Below are positions 34,259 through 44,090 of a DNA stretch of 64,000 bases, one piece after another. Below the pieces are notes generated by a model. The model made no database searches and had not been told where the DNA came from. It saw only the letters and a list, made by a program, of their open reading frames with translations. Numbering within the stretch: the stretch's first letter is position 1; every line of letters begins with the position of its first letter. A program made the position numbers and the translations under genes. The stretch lies in NCBI RefSeq assembly GCF_009936375.1, contig NZ_AP022332.1, positions 992,001 to 1,056,000 of the forward strand, in the 5' to 3' direction. The DNA is from Methylosinus sp. C49 (GTDB lineage Bacteria > Pseudomonadota > Alphaproteobacteria > Rhizobiales > Beijerinckiaceae).

Positions 34259-36523
34259 TCACGTCACGCGAGAGGGGTGCGGCTTTTGGCCGTCGATCAA
34301 AGCCTTCAGCGCGTCGAGATCGATCGGCTTGACGAGATGGAAATCGAATCCGGCGGCCTCGCAGAGACGCCGCACATCATCGCCGCCGGAGCCGGTGGAG
34401 GCGATGAGGAGAAGGTCGCGCCCCTCCGGCGCGGCGCGCAGCCGGCGCGCCGTCTCGTAGCCGTCCATGATCGGAAGGCCGAGATCGAGCAGAGCGACAT
34501 CGGGCTTGAAGCTCTGCGCCAGCTCGAGCGCGCGCATTCCGTCGCTGGCGACGCCGACCTCATAGTTCTCGAGACGCAGCAGCTCCGCCATGGCCTCGCA
34601 CACGGCGGCGTCATCGTCGACGATCATGACCTTGCGCCGCGCCGTCTTTGTCTCCTGCGGCGCAGAGCGCGCGCTGTCCAGCACATCGCGCACCTTGCGC
34701 GCCAGCCGATCGATCGAATAGGGCTTCACGATCAGCTCGACGCCGGGATCGAGCACGCCATTATGGACGACGGCGTTGGGCGTGTAGCCGGTGGTGAAGA
34801 GAATCTTCAGATCGGGCCGGCGCTTCCACGCCTCCTCGGCGAGCTTGCGGCCATTGGTGTCGGGCATCACCACATCGGTGAACAGCAGCGAAATATTCGG
34901 GTTCACCTCGAGCTGGCGCAGCGCGGCGGCGGCGCTCTCCGCGGCGAGCACATTATAGCCGAGCTCGGCGAGCGTGTCGGCGGTGAGATCGCGCACGCGC
35001 ACATCGTCCTCGACGATGAGGATCGTCTCGCTCTTCTCGCTGCGCGGCGCGGTGCGCGAGGGGGGCGTGGCTGTGGTCGTCGCGCTGACCGGGCCGTGAT
35101 GGCGCGGCAGATAGAGCTTGACCGTCGTGCCGAGCCCCGGCTCCGAATAGATGCGGACATGCCCGCCCGACTGGCGCACGAAGCCATAGACCTGGCTGAG
35201 GCCGAGCCCCGTGCCGCGCCCCGCGGGCTTGGTGGTGAAGAAAGGATCGAAAGCGCGCGCGACCGTCTCGCGGCTCATGCCGGTTCCGGTGTCGGTGACG
35301 GCGATCAGCACATATTGGCCGGAGGGTATTCCCACCTCGCGCGCGGCGTATTCCTCGTCGAGATAGGCGTTGCTCGTCTCTATGGTGAGCGCCCCGCCCT
35401 GGGGCATGGCGTCGCGCGCATTGAGCGCGAGATTGAGGATCGTCGTCTCGAGCTGGCTCGTATCCGCATAGGCGCGCCATAGGCCGCCGGCGAAGACCGC
35501 CTCGAGCCGCACATCCTCTCCCAGCGTGCGGCGCAGCATCTCGGCCATGGACGAGACCATCTTATTGGGGTCGATCGGCTCGGGCGCGAGCGGCTGGCGA
35601 CGCGAGAAGGCGAGCAGCCGATGCGTCAGCGTCGCCGCATGCTCGGCGCCTTCCAGCGCGCTGTCGAGATAGCGCAGCGTCTCCGCCGGATCGGTGGCGT
35701 GCCGCCGCTTGGCGAGATTGACGCTGCCGATGACGACGGCGAGCATATTGTTGAAATCATGCGCGAGGCCGCCGGTGAGCTGGCCGATCGCCTCCATCTT
35801 CTGCGATTGCCGCAATTGCTCGGCGAGCTGCTCGCGCTGCGCCGCCTCGGTGGAGAGCGCGGCGTTCGCGTCGCGCAGCTCCGATTGCGCCGAGGCGATC
35901 TCCGCGAGCCGGCCGCGCAGCAGAGCGATGGTCGCCGCGCCGATGAGAATTGTGATGGAGATGGCGAGCGCCGCGCCGGCGCGCAGCAGCGAGCCATTCG
36001 TCTCGACGGCGCGCGATTGCGAATCGATCAGCTGCTGCTGGCGGGCGCTCTTGTCGTCCAGGCCGACGCGCAGCTCCTCCATGAAGGCCTTGCCGGAGCC
36101 GGCGCGCACGATCGCCACCGCGTCCTCATGGCGGCCGGCCGCCTGCAGCTCCACGGTCTTGGCCATTTCGGCGAGCTTCTCATTGGCGAGCGCGCGCTGC
36201 GCCTCCAGCGCATTTCGCTCCTCGCCCGGCGCGCTCGCCCGCTGCAGAGCGTCGAAATCCGCGTTCACCCGCGCCTTGGCGGCGTCGAAAGGCGCGAGAT
36301 AGGCCGCGTCATTGGTCAGCAAATAGCCGCGCTGCGCGGATTCCGCCTCTGTGAGTCGATCGAATATGCTGTGATGAATCCGCCTTTCACCCATGAGCTG
36401 CCGCACGTCGCGATAATCGGTGGCCTGCTTGCCGACGAAGGCGAAGGCGGCGAACAAGGAGGCGGCGAGAACGGCGAAGCCGGCATAGAGAAACGACGAC
36501 GTGTCGATGAATTTGCTGCGCAT
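34259..36523 (-). CDS. Hybrid sensor histidine kinase with CHASE3 sensor and two receiver domains
   Basis: A 754-residue membrane kinase. One span near 12-32, a periplasmic CHASE3 domain (about 35-175, SAQRGYLLTNDAAYLAPF), a second span near 183-203, a coiled coil, HisKA with His255 in GGLAHDFNNML, HATPase (NLALNARDAMPQGG, GTGLGLSQVYGF), then two receivers (about 510-625, with FTDVVMPD; about 640-754, with LLDLGLPIMDG). The FNNML box is typical of large alphaproteobacterial hybrid kinases. ATG 36523 is preferred over 36529 because GAGAGG then has normal spacing. Together with the downstream PAS kinase it forms a signalling pair of unknown input. Confidence 0.92.
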   Translation of the reverse strand: MRSKFIDTSSFLYAGFAVLAASLFAAFAFVGKQATDYRDVRQLMGERRIHHSIFDRLTEAESAQRGYLLTNDAAYLAPFDAAKARVNADFDALQRASAPGEERNALEAQRALANEKLAEMAKTVELQAAGRHEDAVAIVRAGSGKAFMEELRVGLDDKSARQQQLIDSQSRAVETNGSLLRAGAALAISITILIGAATIALLRGRLAEIASAQSELRDANAALSTEAAQREQLAEQLRQSQKMEAIGQLTGGLAHDFNNMLAVVIGSVNLAKRRHATDPAETLRYLDSALEGAEHAATLTHRLLAFSRRQPLAPEPIDPNKMVSSMAEMLRRTLGEDVRLEAVFAGGLWRAYADTSQLETTILNLALNARDAMPQGGALTIETSNAYLDEEYAAREVGIPSGQYVLIAVTDTGTGMSRETVARAFDPFFTTKPAGRGTGLGLSQVYGFVRQSGGHVRIYSEPGLGTTVKLYLPRHHGPVSATTTATPPSRTAPRSEKSETILIVEDDVRVRDLTADTLAELGYNVLAAESAAAALRQLEVNPNISLLFTDVVMPDTNGRKLAEEAWKRRPDLKILFTTGYTPNAVVHNGVLDPGVELIVKPYSIDRLARKVRDVLDSARSAPQETKTARRKVMIVDDDAAVCEAMAELLRLENYEVGVASDGMRALELAQSFKPDVALLDLGLPIMDGYETARRLRAAPEGRDLLLIASTGSGGDDVRRLCEAAGFDFHLVKPIDLDALKALIDGQKPHPSRVT

Positions 36524-36711
36524 GAACATCCTCTCGGCGCAATGGCGGGTCGTCCGCTCGTCACGAGCGGCTTCATCCCGTCCGGCCCGAAATGTGGCTG
36601 AAGCCGCCGCGCGCTTGTCCTGGCGCAGCGAAATTCCCAAATCTCATGGTTGGCGCGCGGCAAGATCGCCGCTAGCCTGACCTCCTCCCAGGGCTCGCTC
36701 TCCTCACGGCC

Positions 36712-39700
36712 ATGCATCTGTCGCACCTTTTTCATCCGGCGGTTACGGCATGGTTCGCCGATCATTTCCGCAATGCGACGCCCGCGCAAGCGGAAGCTTG
36801 GCCCCAAATCAAATCCGGCCGAAATATCCTGATCGCCGCGCCCACCGGCTCCGGCAAGACGCTGGCGGCCTTTCTGGCGGCGATCGACGATCTCATCCGC
36901 CAGGGCCTCGCCGGGACGCTGCCGGACGAAACCCGCATCGTCTATGTTTCGCCGCTCAAGGCGCTGTCCAACGACGTCAGCCGCAACCTCGAGGCTCCGC
37001 TCGCCGGCGTGCGCGAAAAGCTGAGACAGGCCGAACTGCCGGACGTGGATATTCGCGTGGTCGTGCGCACCGGCGACACGCCCTCGGCCGAGCGCGAGCG
37101 AATGCGCAAGCGCCCGCCCCATATTCTCGTGACCACTCCCGAATCGCTCTATGTGCTGCTCGGCTCCGAATCGGGCCGCAAGGCGCTCTCGACGACGCGC
37201 GCCATCATCGTGGACGAGATTCACGCCGTCGCGCCCAATAAGCGCGGGGCGCATCTTGCGCTCTCGCTGGAGCGGCTCGCCGCGCTCTGCGGCGATAGTC
37301 TCCAGCGCATCGGCCTCTCCGCCACGCAGAATCCCATTTCCTCGGTGGCGCATTTTCTGGTCGGCGCGGGATCGGATGCGACGCCGGCGCGCGAGCCGGG
37401 GATAGTCGATTCCGGGCATCATCGCGCCCGCGATCTCGCCATAGAGGTTCCCGGCGCGCCGCTCGAGGCGGTGATGTCGGCGGAGGTCTGGGCCCACGTC
37501 TACGACCGGCTCGCCGAGTTGATCGCCGAGCATCGCACCACGCTGGTCTTCGTGAACACGCGCCGCCTCGCCGAGCGCATCGCGCGGGAGTTGTCGGACC
37601 GTCTCGGCGAGGAGGCCGTCACCTCGCATCACGGCAGCATGGCGAAGGAGCATCGCCTGCTCGCCGAGCAAAGGCTGAAGCGCGGCGAGCTGAAAGCGCT
37701 CGTCGCGACCGCCTCGCTGGAGCTCGGCATCGATATCGGCGATGTGACGCTGGTCTGCCAGATCGCCTCGCCGCGCTCCATAGCGAGCTTTCTGCAGCGC
37801 GTGGGACGTTCCGGCCATGTCGTCGGCGGCCTGCCCAAGGGGCGGCTGTTTCCCTTGTCGCGCGACGATCTCGTCGAATGCGCGGCGCTGCTCGACAGCG
37901 TGCGGCGCGGCGAATTGGATCGGCTGACGATTCCGCATCGCCCGCTCGATGTGCTGGCCCAGCAGATCGTCGCCGAGGTGGCGGCGCAGGAATGGGGCGA
38001 GGCCGAGCTCTATGAGCGCTTCAAGCGCGCCTGGCCCTATCGCGCATTGGAGCGCGCCGAATTCGACGATGTGGTGAAAATGCTCGCCGAGGGCTATGCG
38101 ACGCGGCGCGGCAGGCGCGGCGCGCTGCTGCATCATGATGCGGTCAACCACATTCTGCGCGAGCGGCGCGGGGCGCGCATGACGGCGCTGACCTCCGGCG
38201 GCGCCATCCCCGAGACCGCCGATTATCAAGTTCTGCTGGAGCCGGAGAATCACATCGTCGGCACGGTGCATGAGGATTTCGCTGTCGAGAGCATGGCCGG
38301 CGACATCTTCCAGCTCGGCAACGCCTCCTATCGCGTGCAGCGTGTGGAGCGCGGCACATTGCGCGTCGAGGATGCGCAAGGCCAGCCGCCGACCATTCCC
38401 TTCTGGCTCGGCGAGGCGCCGGCGCGCGCCGATGAGCTGTCCCTCTCCGTCTCGCGCCTGCGCGGCGAGATCGCCGAGCGGCTGCGTCGAGACTCTAGCG
38501 GCGGCGAGGCGCAACGCTGGCTGATGGAGGAGGCAGGCGTCGCGCCGCCCGCCGCGGAGCAGCTGGTCGAATATCTCGCCGGCGCGCTCGGCGCCTTCGG
38601 CGGCGTGCTGCCGACGCAGGACACTGTGGTGCTGGAGCGCTTCTTCGACGAGGCCGGCGGCATGCAGCTCGTCGTGCATTCGCCTTTCGGCGGGCGCATC
38701 AATCGCGCCTTCGGCCTCGCGCTGCGCAAGCGCTTCTGCCGCAAATTCAACTTCGAGCTTCAGGCCGCGGCGACGGAAGACAATATCCTGCTCTCGCTCA
38801 CCACGGCGCATAGCTTCGAGCTGGCCGAGGTGGCGAAATATCTCCACTCCAACAGCGTGCGCGGCGTGCTGGTGCAGGCGATGCTCGCCGCGCCAATGTT
38901 CATGACGCGCTGGCGCTGGACCGCGGGAATCTCGCTCGCTCTGCCGCGTTTCCAGGGCGGCAAGAAAACGCCGCCGCAATTTCTGCGCATGCAGGCGGAG
39001 GATTTGGTCGCCGCCGTCTTTCCCGATCAGATCGCCTGCGCCGAAAATCTCGCCGGCGAGCGCGAGGTTCCCGACCATCCGCTGACCAATCAAACGATTT
39101 GGGACTGCCTGCACGAGGCGATGGACATCGAAGGACTGGAGCGCCTGCTGCGGCGCATGGAGTCGGGCGAGGTGCGCGTCGTCGCCTGCGATCTCACCCA
39201 GCCTTCGCCGCTGGCGCTAGAAGTGCTCTCCGCGCGGCCTTACGCTTTCCTCGATGACGCCCCGCTCGAGGAGCGCCGCGCGCAGGCCGTGATGGCGCGC
39301 CGCTGGCAGGACCCGCAGAGCGCCTCCGATCTCGGCCGGCTGGACGAGGAGGCGATCGAGCGCGTGAAGTCGGAAGCCTGGCCCGAGCCCATCGACCCGG
39401 AGGAGCTGCATGACGCGCTGCTGTGGATCGGTTGCCTAACCGAGGCGGAGGTCGCCGCCGCGCCGGACTGGGCGGGCTGGCTCGAGGCGCTGGCCAAGCA
39501 AAAGCGCGCGACGCGTTTCGAGACTGGGCAGGCGGCCTTTTGGGTGGCGGCCGAGCGGCTGACGCAATTTCACGCGCTCTGGCCCAAGGCGCGGCTGGCG
39601 CCGAAGATTTCGCCGCCCGAGAGCGAGGCGCCGGCGCTATGGTCCGCCGAGCAGGCGCTGATCGAGATTTTGCGTGGCCGGCTCGAGGGGCTGGGTCCGA

Positions 39701-41046
39701 TCACGCAAACGGGGCTCGCCGCAGCGCTCGGCCTCGAGCCCGCGAGCCTCGCGACCGCGCTCGTCGCGCTGGAGGCGGAAGGCACGATCATGCGCGGGCG
39801 TTTCCTGCCCGGTGCCAATGACGAGCAATGGTGCGACCGCCGCCTGCTCGCCCGCATCCATCATTACACGATCAAGCGCCTGCGCGCCGAGATCGAGCCG
39901 GTGGCGGCGCGCGACTTCCTGCGCTTTCTCTTCGATTGGCAGCATGTCGCCGAGGACGCTCGGCTGAAAGGTCCGGAGGCGCTGCCCGCCGCGCTCTCAG
40001 GCCTCGAAGGATATGAGGCGCCGGCGGGCGCCTGGGAGACGGAAATTCTCCCCGCACGCCTCTCCGATTACGAGACCGGATATCTCGATTCGCTCTGCCT
40101 CTCGGGCCGCATCGCCTGGGCGCGGCTGACGCCGCCCGCCGCCGCCAAGGGCGCCCGCGCCGTCTCGCCGATCAAAAGCTCGCCGGTGGCCCTTTTGGAG
40201 CGGCGACGGCTCGGCGATTGGACCTCGATCGCCACGCCCACCGAGCCGCCGGCGCTGAGCGGCCGCGCGCAATTGGCGCTCGAGACGCTACGCGCCGAGG
40301 GGGCGCTGTTCTTCGAGGAGCTGGTCGACGCCTCGCGCCTGCTGCGCTCGGAGCTGGAGACGGCGCTCGGCGAGCTGGCGGCGCTCGGCCTCGTCACCTC
40401 GGATAGTTTCGGCGGGCTGCGCGCGCTGCTCGTGCCTTCCGAGAAGCGCAAGCCTTTCGAAGGCGCGCGGCGGCGCGGCAAGGTGCTCTCCTTCGGCATG
40501 GAGAGCGCCGGCCGCTGGTCGCTCATTCGCCGGGCCTATGCGGCGCCCGGCTCGCAAGCGCGTCACGCTTGCGTGGAGCATATAGCGCAGGCGTTGCTGC
40601 GCCGCTATGGCGTCGTCTTCTGGCGGCTTTTGGCGCGCGAAGGCGGCTGGCTGCCGCCCTGGCGCGATCTGCTGCGCGTCTATCGACGGCTCGAGGCGCG
40701 CGGCGAAATTCGCGGCGGGCGTTTCGTCGCCGGCTTTTCCGGCGAGCAATATGCGCTGCCGGACGCCGTCGGCCTGCTGCGCGAGATTCGCCGCCGGCCG
40801 GCCGACGGGCGATATGTGTCGCTGTCGGCGGCCGATCCGCTCAATCTCATCGGCGTGCTGACTCCGGGCGGCAAGCTCGCTGCGCTCACCGGCAATCGCC
40901 TGCTGTTTCGTGACGGATTGCCGATCGCCGCGCTCGCCGGCGGCAAGATCGAGTTTCTGACGAGCGTCGACGAGGCGACGCGCTGGGAGGCGGAAAAGCG
41001 CCTCATCCGCTCGGCGGCGCGTGGGCAGCTCGCCGATCTGGCGTGA
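36712..41046 (+). CDS. lhr: Lhr family large DEAD/DEAH helicase
   Basis: A 1444-residue superfamily 2 helicase. Walker [13 protein letters not shown] near 43-54, motif II DEIH ([13 protein letters not shown]), SATQNP, a second RecA domain with [10 protein letters not shown] and [10 protein letters not shown], motif [11 protein letters not shown], then a winged-helix, the beta-barrel Lhr core and long C-terminal domains. Lhr is a 3'-5' ATP-dependent helicase of DNA/RNA-DNA hybrids linked to DNA repair. Length is close to other full Lhr proteins rather than the ~800-residue ligase-associated type. Its stop abuts the DUF190 gene stop with no gap. Confidence 0.93.
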   Translation: MHLSHLFHPAVTAWFADHFRNATPAQAEAWPQIKSGRNILIAAPTGSGKTLAAFLAAIDDLIRQGLAGTLPDETRIVYVSPLKALSNDVSRNLEAPLAGVREKLRQAELPDVDIRVVVRTGDTPSAERERMRKRPPHILVTTPESLYVLLGSESGRKALSTTRAIIVDEIHAVAPNKRGAHLALSLERLAALCGDSLQRIGLSATQNPISSVAHFLVGAGSDATPAREPGIVDSGHHRARDLAIEVPGAPLEAVMSAEVWAHVYDRLAELIAEHRTTLVFVNTRRLAERIARELSDRLGEEAVTSHHGSMAKEHRLLAEQRLKRGELKALVATASLELGIDIGDVTLVCQIASPRSIASFLQRVGRSGHVVGGLPKGRLFPLSRDDLVECAALLDSVRRGELDRLTIPHRPLDVLAQQIVAEVAAQEWGEAELYERFKRAWPYRALERAEFDDVVKMLAEGYATRRGRRGALLHHDAVNHILRERRGARMTALTSGGAIPETADYQVLLEPENHIVGTVHEDFAVESMAGDIFQLGNASYRVQRVERGTLRVEDAQGQPPTIPFWLGEAPARADELSLSVSRLRGEIAERLRRDSSGGEAQRWLMEEAGVAPPAAEQLVEYLAGALGAFGGVLPTQDTVVLERFFDEAGGMQLVVHSPFGGRINRAFGLALRKRFCRKFNFELQAAATEDNILLSLTTAHSFELAEVAKYLHSNSVRGVLVQAMLAAPMFMTRWRWTAGISLALPRFQGGKKTPPQFLRMQAEDLVAAVFPDQIACAENLAGEREVPDHPLTNQTIWDCLHEAMDIEGLERLLRRMESGEVRVVACDLTQPSPLALEVLSARPYAFLDDAPLEERRAQAVMARRWQDPQSASDLGRLDEEAIERVKSEAWPEPIDPEELHDALLWIGCLTEAEVAAAPDWAGWLEALAKQKRATRFETGQAAFWVAAERLTQFHALWPKARLAPKISPPESEAPALWSAEQALIEILRGRLEGLGPITQTGLAAALGLEPASLATALVALEAEGTIMRGRFLPGANDEQWCDRRLLARIHHYTIKRLRAEIEPVAARDFLRFLFDWQHVAEDARLKGPEALPAALSGLEGYEAPAGAWETEILPARLSDYETGYLDSLCLSGRIAWARLTPPAAAKGARAVSPIKSSPVALLERRRLGDWTSIATPTEPPALSGRAQLALETLRAEGALFFEELVDASRLLRSELETALGELAALGLVTSDSFGGLRALLVPSEKRKPFEGARRRGKVLSFGMESAGRWSLIRRAYAAPGSQARHACVEHIAQALLRRYGVVFWRLLAREGGWLPPWRDLLRVYRRLEARGEIRGGRFVAGFSGEQYALPDAVGLLREIRRRPADGRYVSLSAADPLNLIGVLTPGGKLAALTGNRLLFRDGLPIAALAGGKIEFLTSVDEATRWEAEKRLIRSAARGQLADLA

Positions 41047-41382
41047 TCACGTCTTCTCGCCATAGCGCATCACGCGCACTTTCTCGAGCGTGACCAGCCC
41101 ACCGCTCATCATCGCGTCGAGCGTCGGCAGAAAGGCGTCGATCTTCTCCTCCTCGTCGACGATCTCTATGACAATGGGAAGATCTTCCGAGAGGCTCAAT
41201 ATCTTCGTCGTGCGCAGCCGGCTGTTATGGCCGAATCCTACAGGACCGCGCAGCACGGTGGCGCCGGCGAGATGCAGCGCGCGCGCCGTCCGCACGATCG
41301 CCTCATGCAACGGCCGCCCTTCGAATTTCTCGTCCTCGCCGATGAAGATGCGCAGCAGAGTCGCGTCTCGAGGCAATTGCAT
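41047..41382 (-). CDS. DUF190 family protein
   Basis: A 111-residue PII-like fold protein with LRIFIGEDEKFEGRPLHEAIVRTARALHLAGATVLRGPVGFG and SEDLPIVIEIVDEEEKI, the DUF190 signature. DUF190 genes commonly sit beside crcB, as here (2 bases apart). A regulatory or nucleotide-binding role in fluoride export is suggested by this linkage but not shown. Confidence 0.92.
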   Translation of the reverse strand: MQLPRDATLLRIFIGEDEKFEGRPLHEAIVRTARALHLAGATVLRGPVGFGHNSRLRTTKILSLSEDLPIVIEIVDEEEKIDAFLPTLDAMMSGGLVTLEKVRVMRYGEKT

Positions 41383-41384
41383 CG

Positions 41385-41783
41385 TCAGGCTCCTTTCAAC
41401 GCGTTGAGATGAGCGGCGGCGACATGTCCGAGCCAGACCGCGAAAAGGCAGAGCCCGAAGGACAGGCCGATATTGGCGAGCGCGGCGAAGGCCTCGCCGC
41501 CGCGCGCCAGATTGAGCGTCTGCAGGCCGAAGGAGGAGAAGGTCGTATAGCCCCCGCATAGGCCGATCATCACGAATTGGCGCGTCTGCGTGTCGACGAA
41601 GAGACGGCCGTCCCCCGGCGCCGTGAGCGTCGCGAAAAAGCCGATCGCGAAACAGCCGGAGACATTCACGATCAGCGTGCCCCAGGGAAAGGCCTCGCCG
41701 AAGCAGCGGGAAACGACTCCAGAGAGCCAATAACGCGCGACGCCGCCGATCGCGCTGCCGATCATGATGAGAACATAGATCAT
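41385..41783 (-). CDS. crcB: CrcB/Fluc fluoride channel
   Basis: A 132-residue membrane protein with four spans. Landmarks are GGVARYW, GTLIVNVSGCFAIGF and GYTTFSSFGLQ, the conserved Asn and Phe/Ser residues of the dual-topology fluoride channel. It removes cytoplasmic F-. I looked for a fluoride riboswitch upstream and see only a palindromic terminator. Confidence 0.95.
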   Translation of the reverse strand: MIYVLIMIGSAIGGVARYWLSGVVSRCFGEAFPWGTLIVNVSGCFAIGFFATLTAPGDGRLFVDTQTRQFVMIGLCGGYTTFSSFGLQTLNLARGGEAFAALANIGLSFGLCLFAVWLGHVAAAHLNALKGA

Positions 41784-41808
41784 CTCGAGCCTTTGCCGGT
41801 AGGGGCTT

Positions 41809-41836
41809 CGCGCGAGGCCGATCGCGGCCTCGCGCG
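41809..41836. terminator. 12-base-pair stem-loop between the SmbP-like gene and crcB
   Basis: CGCGCGAGGCCG (41809-41820) pairs perfectly with CGGCCTCGCGCG (41825-41836) around ATCG. It follows the SmbP-like gene and precedes crcB on the minus strand. There is no T-run. Confidence 0.6.
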
Positions 41837-41846
41837 TTGCAGAGCT

Positions 41847-42200
41847 TTATTGGGCGGTCTCTTTGCTCGCTTCCTCGAGATGCGAGAGCGCTTCCTTCGC
41901 CTGCTTGGTCGCGGCTTCGGTGTGATTCGCCTGCCCCTCCTCTATCGCCGCCTTTATATGGACGATCGCCTCGGCCATGTGCGGATTGGGCTTGAACTTC
42001 TGAAGGCCCTCGGCTTTCTCGAGCGCGAGATCGGCGTGATAGGAGAGCAGGCCGGCGTCATGCAGCTTGCCGCCCTGGGTGATCGCTTCATTGACGTGAT
42101 AGATCGCCTGGTCCAGCCGGTCGTCGGCGCGAGCGAGCGTCGGCCCGATGAGCGCCGCGAGGCCGAGGCTGGCGGCGAGCCCGAATTTGCGAATTTTCAT
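41847..42200 (-). CDS. SmbP-like small periplasmic metal-binding protein
   Basis: A 117-residue exported protein with signal peptide (LGLAALIGPTLARA) and a mature four-helix domain with recurrent His residues (IYHVNEAITQGGKLHDAG, YHADLALEKAEGL, HMAEAIVHIKAAIEEGQANHTE, LSHLEEA). This matches SmbP from Nitrosomonas, a copper-binding periplasmic protein. In a methanotroph-type organism copper handling is central, so a metal-buffer role fits. GGAGAG precedes ATG 42200. Confidence 0.75.
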   Translation of the reverse strand: MKIRKFGLAASLGLAALIGPTLARADDRLDQAIYHVNEAITQGGKLHDAGLLSYHADLALEKAEGLQKFKPNPHMAEAIVHIKAAIEEGQANHTEAATKQAKEALSHLEEASKETAQ

Positions 42201-42720
42201 TTCACTCTCCTCATTTCGACCGTTGCGGTCGGCGTTTCGGATTCGATTTTTCGTCGCCGGCCGCGCCGACGCGGCGCAGCCGGTGAACGCGGTCATTCGA
42301 ATCTCATTGGATTGGCCGTGACCGCCCGGCCGAGGGCGCGCGCCTCTGCGCGACGAAGCTCGATCGAAAGCGCGGCGACGATGCGCGCGCATTCGACGGA
42401 TCGGATTTGGCGAAACGGAAAAGCCGCGGCGATCGGACTCATGACGCACTCCTGCCGAGCGAATAGATCGCTCTCTCCGATGATCGGTCGATCATCGGAC
42501 ATAAGCAGGAGTCATCAGCCTTTGCGGCGGTTGAAGGGGGACCCCATCCCCCGGCCGCACGCGCGAGCGGCGGCCTCGGCGAAATTGGTATCTGAGCGAT
42601 GAGACAGCGTCAAGAACGGGCTGGAGCCGAGCCGTCTAGAGCTCGTCGATCGAAGCGCGGCCGCCGGCGGCAATGTCGAAAGCGCTTGCGCGGACTGGTT
42701 CTGATGGCTGAAAAGAATTC
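42201..42720. other. 520-base intergenic region with one possible short gene
   Basis: Between the SmbP-like gene and DUF1491 I see only the short ORF at 42293-42442. The remaining sequence has no recognisable gene, RNA or repeat, though TGATCGGTCGATCATCGG near 42480 is dyad-like. Confidence 0.5.
42293..42442 (-). CDS. Possible small protein (49 aa)
   Basis: ATG 42442 is preceded by GGCAGGAGT at ideal spacing. The product SPIAAAFPFRQIRSVECARIVAALSIELRRAEARALGR... is a basic amphipathic peptide of no known family. Only the ribosome site and the absence of another gene support it. Confidence 0.4.
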   Translation of the reverse strand: MSPIAAAFPFRQIRSVECARIVAALSIELRRAEARALGRAVTANPMRFE

Positions 42721-43062
42721 ATGCGTCTCCGATCCGACTTTTTCGTCTCCGCCCTCATCCGCCGCGCCGAGACGGCCGGCTCCGTCGCCATGCTACGCCG
42801 CCGCGGCTCCGAGGAGGCCGGCGCGATCTTCGTGAAGATCGACAGGCTGGATGGACGCGCGGCGCTGCTCGGGCCAGCGCCGCAGAGCGTGGATTTGCCG
42901 GAAGGCGTCGATCGCCTGTTCGCGCGTCTGCACGCCGACGAATGGGTGACGCCGCTCGAGGCCGAGGAACGCGCCCGCAAGGAGATCGCCTTCGACCCCG
43001 ATCTGTGGCTGGTCGAGATCGAGGATCGCGAGGGCAAGAGCTTCGTCGATATCGCCTCTTAG
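42721..43062 (+). CDS. DUF1491 family protein
   Basis: A 113-residue conserved alphaproteobacterial protein: RLRSDFFVSALIRRAETAGSVAMLRRRGSEEAGAIFVKID at the N-terminus, then GPAPQ and WLVEIEDREGKSF at the C-terminus match DUF1491. Function unknown. ATG 42721 fits the usual family start. A hairpin downstream separates it from convergent queC. Confidence 0.88.
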   Translation: MRLRSDFFVSALIRRAETAGSVAMLRRRGSEEAGAIFVKIDRLDGRAALLGPAPQSVDLPEGVDRLFARLHADEWVTPLEAEERARKEIAFDPDLWLVEIEDREGKSFVDIAS

Positions 43063-43112
43063 AGTGTTTTCGAGCGAAGTGGGAACCGTTTCGAGCTGAA
43101 ACGGACGACTCT
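43061..43112. repeat. Palindromic intergenic element between DUF1491 and queC
   Basis: An outer AGAGT/ACTCT pair encloses CCGTTT/AAACGG (43086-43091 with 43099-43104). The core TTTTCGAGCGAAGTGGGAACCG resembles the dispersed rhizobial-type element and the stem at 3945-3977. It may also end both convergent genes. Confidence 0.45.
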
Positions 43113-43851
43113 AGATCGCTCGAGCGTGAGCCGCGCGGTATTTTTCCCAGCCGGCGGCGCGCAGGCGGCAGGCCGGACATTCGCCGCATCCATGGCCCCA
43201 GTCGAAACGCTTGCCGCGCTCGCCGAGATAGCAGGTGTGGCTCTCCTCGAGGATGAGCCGCACCAGCGGCTCGCCGCCCAGCTCCTCGGCGAGCTTCCAG
43301 GTCGCGGCCTTGTCGATCCACATCAGCGGCGTGAGGATTTCGAGCTTACGATCCATGCCGAGCGTCAGCGCCGTCTCCACCGCGCGGATCGTCGCGTCGC
43401 GGCAATCGGGATAGCCGGAAAAATCCGTCTCGCACATGCCGCCGACGAGACTGCCGATCCCGCGCCGATAGGCGAGCGCCGCGGCGAAGGTGAGGAACAG
43501 AATATTGCGCCCCGGCACGAAAGTGTTCGGCAGGCCCGAGGCGTCGAAGGCGATCTCCGCCTCGCGCGTCAACGCCGTGTCGGAGATGGCGCCGAGCGCT
43601 TCGATCGAGATGGTGTGATCCTCGCCGAGCCGCTCCGCCCACAGCGGCGAGATGCGCGCCAGTCCCTCCCGCAGCACGCCGCGTTGCTCGAGCTCGACGC
43701 GATGGCGCTGGCCATAGTCGAAGCCGACCGTCTCGACGCGCGCGAAGCGCGAGAGCGCGAAAGCGAGGCAGGTGGCGGAGTCCTGCCCGCCGGAGAAGAG
43801 GACGAGGGCGGAGTCGGCGGAGGAGAGTATCGCAGGGTCGGCGTCAGTCAT
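43111..43851 (-). CDS. queC: QueC, 7-cyano-7-deazaguanine synthase
   Basis: A 246-residue PP-loop ATPase making preQ0 from 7-carboxy-7-deazaguanine and ammonia in queuosine synthesis. The P-loop [11 protein letters not shown] is at about 18-28, and the zinc site [14 protein letters not shown]...[10 protein letters not shown] at the C-terminus contains the four Cys. An alternative start at 43863 (MSSAMTD) has GAGGA immediately before it. No other que genes are nearby. Confidence 0.95.
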   Translation of the reverse strand: MTDADPAILSSADSALVLFSGGQDSATCLAFALSRFARVETVGFDYGQRHRVELEQRGVLREGLARISPLWAERLGEDHTISIEALGAISDTALTREAEIAFDASGLPNTFVPGRNILFLTFAAALAYRRGIGSLVGGMCETDFSGYPDCRDATIRAVETALTLGMDRKLEILTPLMWIDKAATWKLAEELGGEPLVRLILEESHTCYLGERGKRFDWGHGCGECPACRLRAAGWEKYRAAHARAI

Positions 43852-43996
43852 GGCGGAACTCATTTCCTCGCTTCGATTGCCCCTCGTGCAAAGGGAGCGG
43901 ATTATGCAATATTGGCGAAACAACGAAAGATGCCCAGATATATGGTAGCCCTGCCATCAGAAGACAACCACATGAAATCACAAGGATATACCGCCT

Positions 43997-44024
43997 TTCT
44001 ACGGGCTGATCGCCCGTGGTAGAA
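43997..44024 (+). promoter_or_regulatory. Leader hairpin upstream of the RES toxin-antitoxin operon
   Basis: TTCTA-CGGGC (43997-44006) pairs with GCCCG-TGG-TAGAA (44012-44024) around a TGATC loop with a 3-base bulge. The 3' arm runs into an AGAAGGAG ribosome site used by the short upstream ORF at 44034. The 120 bases before it (43880-44000) are clearly more AT-rich than the surroundings and should hold the promoter. A role in controlling antitoxin translation is inference. Confidence 0.5.
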
Positions 44025-44033
44025 GGAGTCGTG

Positions 44034-44090
44034 ATGAGACAAGGTGACCGAGATGACTCGTACTTTCGGCAAAGTTCCGCAGAACGCTAG
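44034..44090 (+). CDS. Possible 18-residue leader peptide overlapping the antitoxin start
   Basis: ATG 44034 has a strong GGAG site 5 bases upstream. It encodes 18 residues ([17 protein letters not shown] after Met) ending at TAG 44088-44090, in a different frame from the antitoxin whose ATG lies at 44053. Translation of this ORF would cross the antitoxin start and could couple or repress it. Coding status is unproven. Confidence 0.35.
   Translation: MRQGDRDDSYFRQSSAER

Noticed and set aside
36316-39114. A 932-codon antisense frame inside lhr and the hybrid kinase
   Set aside because: The sense strands have full domain sets; the antisense product is His/Arg/Gly-biased with no family resemblance.
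41784-41846. Fluoride riboswitch upstream of crcB
   Set aside because: The conserved pseudoknot sequences are not present; the visible structure is a simple palindromic stem.
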